From NCBI GenBank assembly GCA_002340255.1, contig DDLS01000032.1:1-11658 (forward strand): a stretch of DNA of 11,658 nt, given 5' to 3'. The translations under genes were made by a program, and so were the position numbers. Position 1 is the first letter of the stretch. Every line of letters starts with the position of its first letter. This DNA is from Cyanobacteria bacterium UBA2566 (GTDB lineage Bacteria > Cyanobacteriota > Cyanobacteriia > Cyanobacteriales > Desertifilaceae). Shown piece after piece: positions 7,867 to 11,658 of this stretch. The notes below the pieces were generated by a model. That model had not been told where the DNA came from. It made no database searches and worked only from the letters and a program-made list of their open reading frames with translations.

Positions 7867-7901
7867 GGTAGAGGAGTGGGGACACGGAGACCCGGGGATG
7901 G

Positions 7902-7906
7902 GGAGG
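7902..7906 (+). promoter_or_regulatory. Shine-Dalgarno for the CcaS-type kinase
   Basis: GGAGG lies 10 nt upstream of ATG 7917 inside a purine-rich spacer (7867-7916). It is the only strong ribosome-binding site in the window and favours ATG 7917 over the TTG one codon earlier. The ATG at 7898 leads to a stop within ten codons. Confidence 0.7.
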
Positions 7907-7916
7907 ATGGGATTTG

Positions 7917-10550
7917 ATGGGTATTAGTATTCTGAGTGGACTGGTGTTGCTGGCGATCGCCACTTACCAAGTCTATCAACAAATTGCTCGCCGCCGTCGG
8001 GCAGAACTGAGCCTGAGACAACAAACACAGCGGGAGCGGTTAATCCACGAAATCGCCCAACATATCCGGCAATCTTTGCATCTCGATGAAGTCCTGGCGA
8101 CTACAGTTGCTGATGTGCGGCAATTTTTAGAGTGCGATCGCGTCTTAATTTATCAAATTTATGCTGATGGAACCGGGTGCGCCATCACCGAAACCGTTTT
8201 ACCCGATTATCCCTGCATTTTAGGCACCGTCTTTCCAGAAGAAGTCTTTCCCAAGGACTATCATCAAGCTTATCTGAACGGCAAAATTCGGGCGATCGCC
8301 AATATCGAACAGGCCGAACTTGAACCCTGTTTAGTCGAATTTGTCCAACAATTTGCCGTCCAAGCCAAATTAGTCGTTCCCATCATCCAAACCCCAACCG
8401 ATATCGAAAACCCCGATCAAACTCCCCATCTGTGGGGCTTACTCATTGCCCATCACTGTCGCCAACCCAGGCAATGGCAACCCCACGAAATCGAACTGAT
8501 GAAGCAACTAGCGACTCAAGTGGCGATCGCCATTCGCCAAGGAGAACTCTATCAACAACTGCAACACCTCAACACCCAACTCGAACAGCGAGTCGAGCAA
8601 CGCACCGAAGAACTCGCCCGCACTAACGATGCTCTGCGCCTAGAAATTGCCGAACGTCAACGCACCGAAATCGCCCTCCGACATACCAACCACACCCTAC
8701 AATCCCTGATTGCAGCCTCCCCCCGTGCCATCTTTACCCTTGACCTCCAAGATAAGATACAACTTTGGAATCCAGCAGCCGAAAAAATGTTTGGTTGGAC
8801 AGAACCCGAAGTCTACCATCAACCCAACCCCATCCTCTGCGAAGAAACCGTCCAAGAATACCGCAATTTTCGCCAAGCCTGTCTGCAAGGGATTACCCCT
8901 CCCAGTCTCGAACTGCATCGCTTCAAAAAAGACGGCTCCCCCATTGATATCGTCTTTTCTGCGGCTCCCCTCCTCGATAGCAACGATCGCATTAATGGCA
9001 TGGTTGCCGTAGTTGCCGATATCACCGAACAGAAACGGCAAGCGGAACAGGTTCGCCTACTTCAGTCTGTAGTTATCAATACTAATGATGCTGTCCTAAT
9101 CACGGAAGCCTTCCCCATCGATCTCCCCGGCCCCCGTATTCTCTACGTCAATCAAGCATTTACACGGATGACCGGTTATACCTTGGAAGAACTGATTGGC
9201 CAAACTCCCCGCATTCTTCAAGGACCAAAAACCGACCGTCAAAAACTCGACCAAGTGCGAGCTGCCCTCAGTCAGTGGCAACCGTTAACCATAGAATTGA
9301 TGAACTATCGTAAAGATGGCTCGGAGTTTTGGGTGGAGTTTAGCGTCGTTCCCGTTGCCAACAAGAACAACCAATATACCCACTGGATTTCCATCCAGCG
9401 AGATATCACCGAACGCAAACAGACTGAAGACGCTCTGCGGCGCTCCGAAGAACGCTTCCGCTCCCTAATTGAGAATGCCTTAGATATTATTACCATTCTC
9501 GATCGCCAAGGAAATATTGACTATGCTAGTCCCTCAGTGGAAAAAGTCCTGGGGTATGCCCCAACTCAACTGATGGGTCAGAACTTTTTTGACCTAGTTC
9601 ACCCCGATGACTCCGGCAAAATTTATCAGCAGATGATTAATAGTTTGGAAAGTCAGGATATGTCCCTTCTGATGGAATTTCGTGCCCAACATCAAGATGG
9701 ATCTTGGCGTATCCTAGAAGCTGTTACCCATAGCGATGGATCGGCGAGTGAAAATGGAGTGGGCACTTCTCCAGCGCTACGAATTGTTGTAAATTCCCGC
9801 GATATTACGGCTCGCAAGAGATTAAACGAGGTCAAACTTGCCCTAGAACAGGAAAAAGAACTCCATACTCTGAAAACTCGCTTTTTCTCCATGGCTTCCC
9901 ATGAGTTTCGCACCCCTCTGAGTACAGCTCTAGCGGCGGCCCAATTATTAGAACAGTCTTCTCATCTGAATCGACCGGAAGATCCCGTCAAGCGCTCTAG
10001 GAATTTACGGCGGATTGAAGAATCCATTAAACAAATGGTACACCTGCTTGATGATATTCTCACCATTAATCGTGCGGAAGCGGGCAAACTGGAATTTAAT
10101 CCCCAAACCCTGGATTTGCCTCACTTCTGTCGCCAATTGCTCGAAGAAATTCAGTTCAGTGCTGGTCATCAGTATTCCCTCAAATTCATCTGTATCGAAG
10201 ATTCGGCTTGGGTGAATTTGGATGAGAAACTGCTGCGATCGATTCTTTCTAATTTATTGTCTAATGCGATTAAATATTCTCCGGTTGGTAGCGATGTAGA
10301 ACTACGCTTAACCTTTGAGCAGCAGGAAATTATCTTTGAAATCTGCGATCGCGGCATTGGCATTTCCCCAGAAGATCGACAACACCTCTTTGAACCCTTC
10401 CAACGCGGTCACAATGTCGGCAATATTCCCGGTACAGGATTAGGGTTAGTCGTGACTCAAAAATGCGTGGAATTACAGGGGGGAAGCATTCAGGTTGATA
10501 GCCAGATCAATGGGGGCACAACCTTAACGGTTATTTTACCTATAACCTGA
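7917..10550 (+). CDS. ccaS: CcaS-type green/red cyanobacteriochrome sensor histidine kinase (877 aa)
   Basis: Membrane-anchored photoreceptor kinase. Domain order matches Synechocystis CcaS as I recall it: one N-terminal membrane segment (~3-21), bilin-type GAF (~40-208), coiled coil (~215-260), PAS1 (~263-371), LOV-like PAS2 (~382-501), an extra PAS3 (~510-632), HisKA with SHEFRTP (His662) and HATPase_c (N box Asn779/Asn783, G1 DRGIG from Asp811, G2 GTGLGL). Whole stretches agree, such as RQQTQRERL, DGTG, VFPKDYHQAY and HTNHTLQSLIAASPR. The chromophore Cys is Cys138 in EPCLVEF, the Cys-Leu form found in CcaS. There is no DXCF second cysteine (EEVF instead). CcaS binds phycocyanobilin, switches between green- and red-absorbing forms and phosphorylates CcaR, which activates linker genes. 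PAS3 is absent from the Synechocystis protein. It follows the GS-like gene by 50 bp and precedes a rod-linker gene. Family is confident; spectral type is inferred. Confidence 0.9.
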   Translation: MGISILSGLVLLAIATYQVYQQIARRRRAELSLRQQTQRERLIHEIAQHIRQSLHLDEVLATTVADVRQFLECDRVLIYQIYADGTGCAITETVLPDYPCILGTVFPEEVFPKDYHQAYLNGKIRAIANIEQAELEPCLVEFVQQFAVQAKLVVPIIQTPTDIENPDQTPHLWGLLIAHHCRQPRQWQPHEIELMKQLATQVAIAIRQGELYQQLQHLNTQLEQRVEQRTEELARTNDALRLEIAERQRTEIALRHTNHTLQSLIAASPRAIFTLDLQDKIQLWNPAAEKMFGWTEPEVYHQPNPILCEETVQEYRNFRQACLQGITPPSLELHRFKKDGSPIDIVFSAAPLLDSNDRINGMVAVVADITEQKRQAEQVRLLQSVVINTNDAVLITEAFPIDLPGPRILYVNQAFTRMTGYTLEELIGQTPRILQGPKTDRQKLDQVRAALSQWQPLTIELMNYRKDGSEFWVEFSVVPVANKNNQYTHWISIQRDITERKQTEDALRRSEERFRSLIENALDIITILDRQGNIDYASPSVEKVLGYAPTQLMGQNFFDLVHPDDSGKIYQQMINSLESQDMSLLMEFRAQHQDGSWRILEAVTHSDGSASENGVGTSPALRIVVNSRDITARKRLNEVKLALEQEKELHTLKTRFFSMASHEFRTPLSTALAAAQLLEQSSHLNRPEDPVKRSRNLRRIEESIKQMVHLLDDILTINRAEAGKLEFNPQTLDLPHFCRQLLEEIQFSAGHQYSLKFICIEDSAWVNLDEKLLRSILSNLLSNAIKYSPVGSDVELRLTFEQQEIIFEICDRGIGISPEDRQHLFEPFQRGHNVGNIPGTGLGLVVTQKCVELQGGSIQVDSQINGGTTLTVILPIT

Positions 10551-10566
10551 CCCTGTCTTAGGGTCA
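10548..10566 (+). terminator. Small stem-loop overlapping the ccaS stop codon
   Basis: TGACCCT (10548-10554) and AGGGTCA (10560-10566) form a perfect 7-bp stem with a 5-nt loop; the stop TGA is part of the left arm. No U-tract follows directly, so it is a poor intrinsic terminator. It may be a partial terminator or a 3' stabilising hairpin that separates ccaS from the linker gene. Confidence 0.35.
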
Positions 10567-10693
10567 AGCCATAAGAGTGTAAAGTTTTATGAAATTCTCT
10601 CTCATTTAACGACCTGGAGAAATCCCCATCGTTTAGGATGCAGAAGTTATGGCCATTCGGTCAAATATCAGAAATTAGCTTTATTTAAAAACA
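10551..10693 (+). promoter_or_regulatory. Upstream region of the linker gene with a degenerate G-box-like site
   Basis: A 143 bp gap that should hold the linker promoter. The best match I find to the CcaR-bound G-box (tandem 11-mers of form CTTTNCNATTT, from memory) is 10586-10607: CTCTCTCATTT matches 7 of 9 fixed positions, and the 11-mer before it only 5 of 9. No clear -35/-10 pair was placed; TAGGAT at 10634-10639 is a possible -10. No strong Shine-Dalgarno precedes ATG 10694. Low confidence in any specific site. Confidence 0.2.
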
Positions 10694-11485
10694 ATGGGAA
10701 ATTTAACGACAGCAACTCTGGGCTTAGATGCTTTTGAAGTTGAACCTCTAGAACTTCGTCCTAATGCTGACGAAGCAGAGCTAGAACAGATCGTTCGGGC
10801 GGTTTATAAACAGGTATTGGGAAATCAGCATTTGATGGAGGGCGATCGCCTCTCTAGTGCTGAATCCTTATTGCGCAATGGAGACATTACTGTTCGTGAT
10901 TTTGTCAGGGCTGTAGCCCAATCGAGTCTGTATCAAGACCTTTTCTTCCACTCCTCCCCCCAGTACCGCTTTATCGAGTTAAACTTCAAGCATTTCTTGG
11001 GTCGCGCTCCCCAGTCACAGGAAGAAATTGCCGAGCATGTCCAAATCTATAATCAGCAAGGATACGCCGCTGAGATTGACTCCTACATTGACAGTGAGGA
11101 GTATGTTGAGAATTTTGGCGATCATGTTGTGCCTTATCCGCGTAGCATTCGTTCAGTGGTGGGATTGAAAAATGAAACCTTTAACCGGATGTTTTCTCTA
11201 TTACGTGGACCGGCGGCCAATGATAGCGGTAACTCAGCTCGGTTAATCACTTCTATAGCAGCGAATGTAGCCACTCCCATCGAACTTCCCACTGTAGGAA
11301 ATGGAGCCTCTTATGGCAATACAGAAAAGCGCTTTCGGATTGTATTTTCTAGCTCAAAAGCTGCTGCTCGGCTCAACAAGTTGACCCGTCAGGAATCTCT
11401 AGTTAACTACAGTCAAATGTCTCAGGAAGTTCAGACCATCCACAAGAGGGGTGGAAAAATTCTCAAGATTACTGAGTTAGTTTAG
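10694..11485 (+). CDS. Phycobilisome rod linker polypeptide (PBS_linker_poly + CpcD domains, 263 aa)
   Basis: Structural protein that organises phycobiliprotein hexamers in phycobilisome rods on the thylakoid surface. Residues ~16-148 form a PBS_linker_poly domain (PF00427): ELRPN, IVRAVYKQVLGN, AESLLRNGDITVRDFVRAVA, IELNFKHFLGRAPQ, EIDSYIDSEEY, NFGDHVVPY. A variable hinge (~150-208) leads to a C-terminal CpcD domain (~211-262; KRFRIVF ... IHKRGGKILKITEL). This two-domain plan is that of rod linkers such as CpcC and the phycoerythrin-associated CpeC/CpeD. The wording of the FKHFLGRAPQ...EIAEHVQIYN region feels closer to the CpeC/CpeD group, but I cannot decide by eye, so no symbol is given. 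It lacks the hydrophobic C-terminal tail expected of CpcL/CpcG2. There is no cysteine, so it carries no covalent bilin. It lies downstream of the ccaS-type gene, suggesting CcaS/CcaR control. A terminator follows. Confidence 0.93.
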   Translation: MGNLTTATLGLDAFEVEPLELRPNADEAELEQIVRAVYKQVLGNQHLMEGDRLSSAESLLRNGDITVRDFVRAVAQSSLYQDLFFHSSPQYRFIELNFKHFLGRAPQSQEEIAEHVQIYNQQGYAAEIDSYIDSEEYVENFGDHVVPYPRSIRSVVGLKNETFNRMFSLLRGPAANDSGNSARLITSIAANVATPIELPTVGNGASYGNTEKRFRIVFSSSKAAARLNKLTRQESLVNYSQMSQEVQTIHKRGGKILKITELV

Positions 11486-11547
11486 TTCTGAATTACGATC
11501 GACGGAATCTATATTCTGCATATTTAGACGATTGAATCCAGAAGCTC

Positions 11548-11590
11548 GAGTAGGGATGAATAGTTTTCCTCCCTACTCTGTCTTGTTTTT
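11548..11590 (+). terminator. Intrinsic terminator of the rod-linker gene
   Basis: GAGTAGGGA (11548-11556) pairs perfectly with TCCCTACTC (11570-11578) around a 13-nt loop, followed by the T-rich tract TCTTGTTTTT to 11590. It lies 62 bp past the stop codon and points in the gene's direction. It marks the end of the linker transcript, so any ccaR or second linker gene beyond the window needs readthrough or its own promoter. Confidence 0.8.
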
Positions 11591-11658
11591 ATGAGGCATA
11601 AGTGTAGGAGTATTTGGGGATTTACTGAATTAATATCCCTCTTTTGTCACTCTGCCGA

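Noticed and set aside
8697..9041. Long antisense frames across the ccaS-type gene (also 8432-8626, 9305-9496, 10169-10363)
   Set aside because: They lie wholly inside a strongly conserved coding frame and their translations show no domain or motif.
10694..11485. Linker as CpcG2/CpcL or ApcE-type
   Set aside because: It has a C-terminal CpcD domain and no hydrophobic tail or phycobilin-binding domain, so it is a rod linker.

Overview
The window looks like chromosomal DNA of a phycobilisome-containing cyanobacterium, probably filamentous; the lineage is my inference. Three things point there: many copies of the HIP1 palindrome GCGATCGC (for example at 388-395, 6401-6408, and inside most genes), a short heptanucleotide tandem repeat (CCCATTA x4 at 6443-6470) of the kind known from cyanobacterial intergenic DNA, and a phycobilisome rod-linker gene. 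No tRNA, rRNA, insertion sequence, phage gene or CRISPR array was seen.

Left half (1-6029, minus strand): a tandem pair of paralogous giant signalling proteins. The complete one (600-6029, 1809 aa) joins a Ser/Thr-kinase domain, an AAA-type ATPase with a long helical repeat region, a GAF domain and a C-terminal histidine kinase. The second copy lies just downstream in transcription order; only its first 107 codons are in the window (1-323). Their first ~107 residues match at roughly two thirds of positions by eye. The 276 bp between them holds a perfect TATAAT -10 candidate close to the second gene's start.

Centre (6030-6522): a divergent intergenic region with several short palindromes, a repeated 12-mer and the heptad array. 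It separates the minus-strand kinases from a plus-strand block.

Right half (6523-11485, plus strand): a glutamine-synthetase-like ligase that has lost several residues tied to ammonia/glutamate chemistry in GlnA; then, 50 bp later, a membrane-anchored histidine kinase that I recognise as a CcaS-type green/red cyanobacteriochrome (TM, bilin-type GAF with a Cys-Leu motif, PAS x3, HisKA, HATPase); then, after a 143 bp gap, a rod-linker gene (PBS_linker_poly plus CpcD domains) closed by a strong intrinsic terminator. CcaS with its response regulator CcaR is known in other cyanobacteria to control linker genes during chromatic acclimation, so sensor and probable target are side by side here. No ccaR is in the window; it may lie beyond the right edge.

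The points most worth following are the CcaS orthologue with an extra PAS domain and altered GAF residues beside a linker gene, the GS-like enzyme that is probably not a glutamine synthetase, and the tandem duplication of the trifunctional kinase. I see no evidence for a wholly new system.
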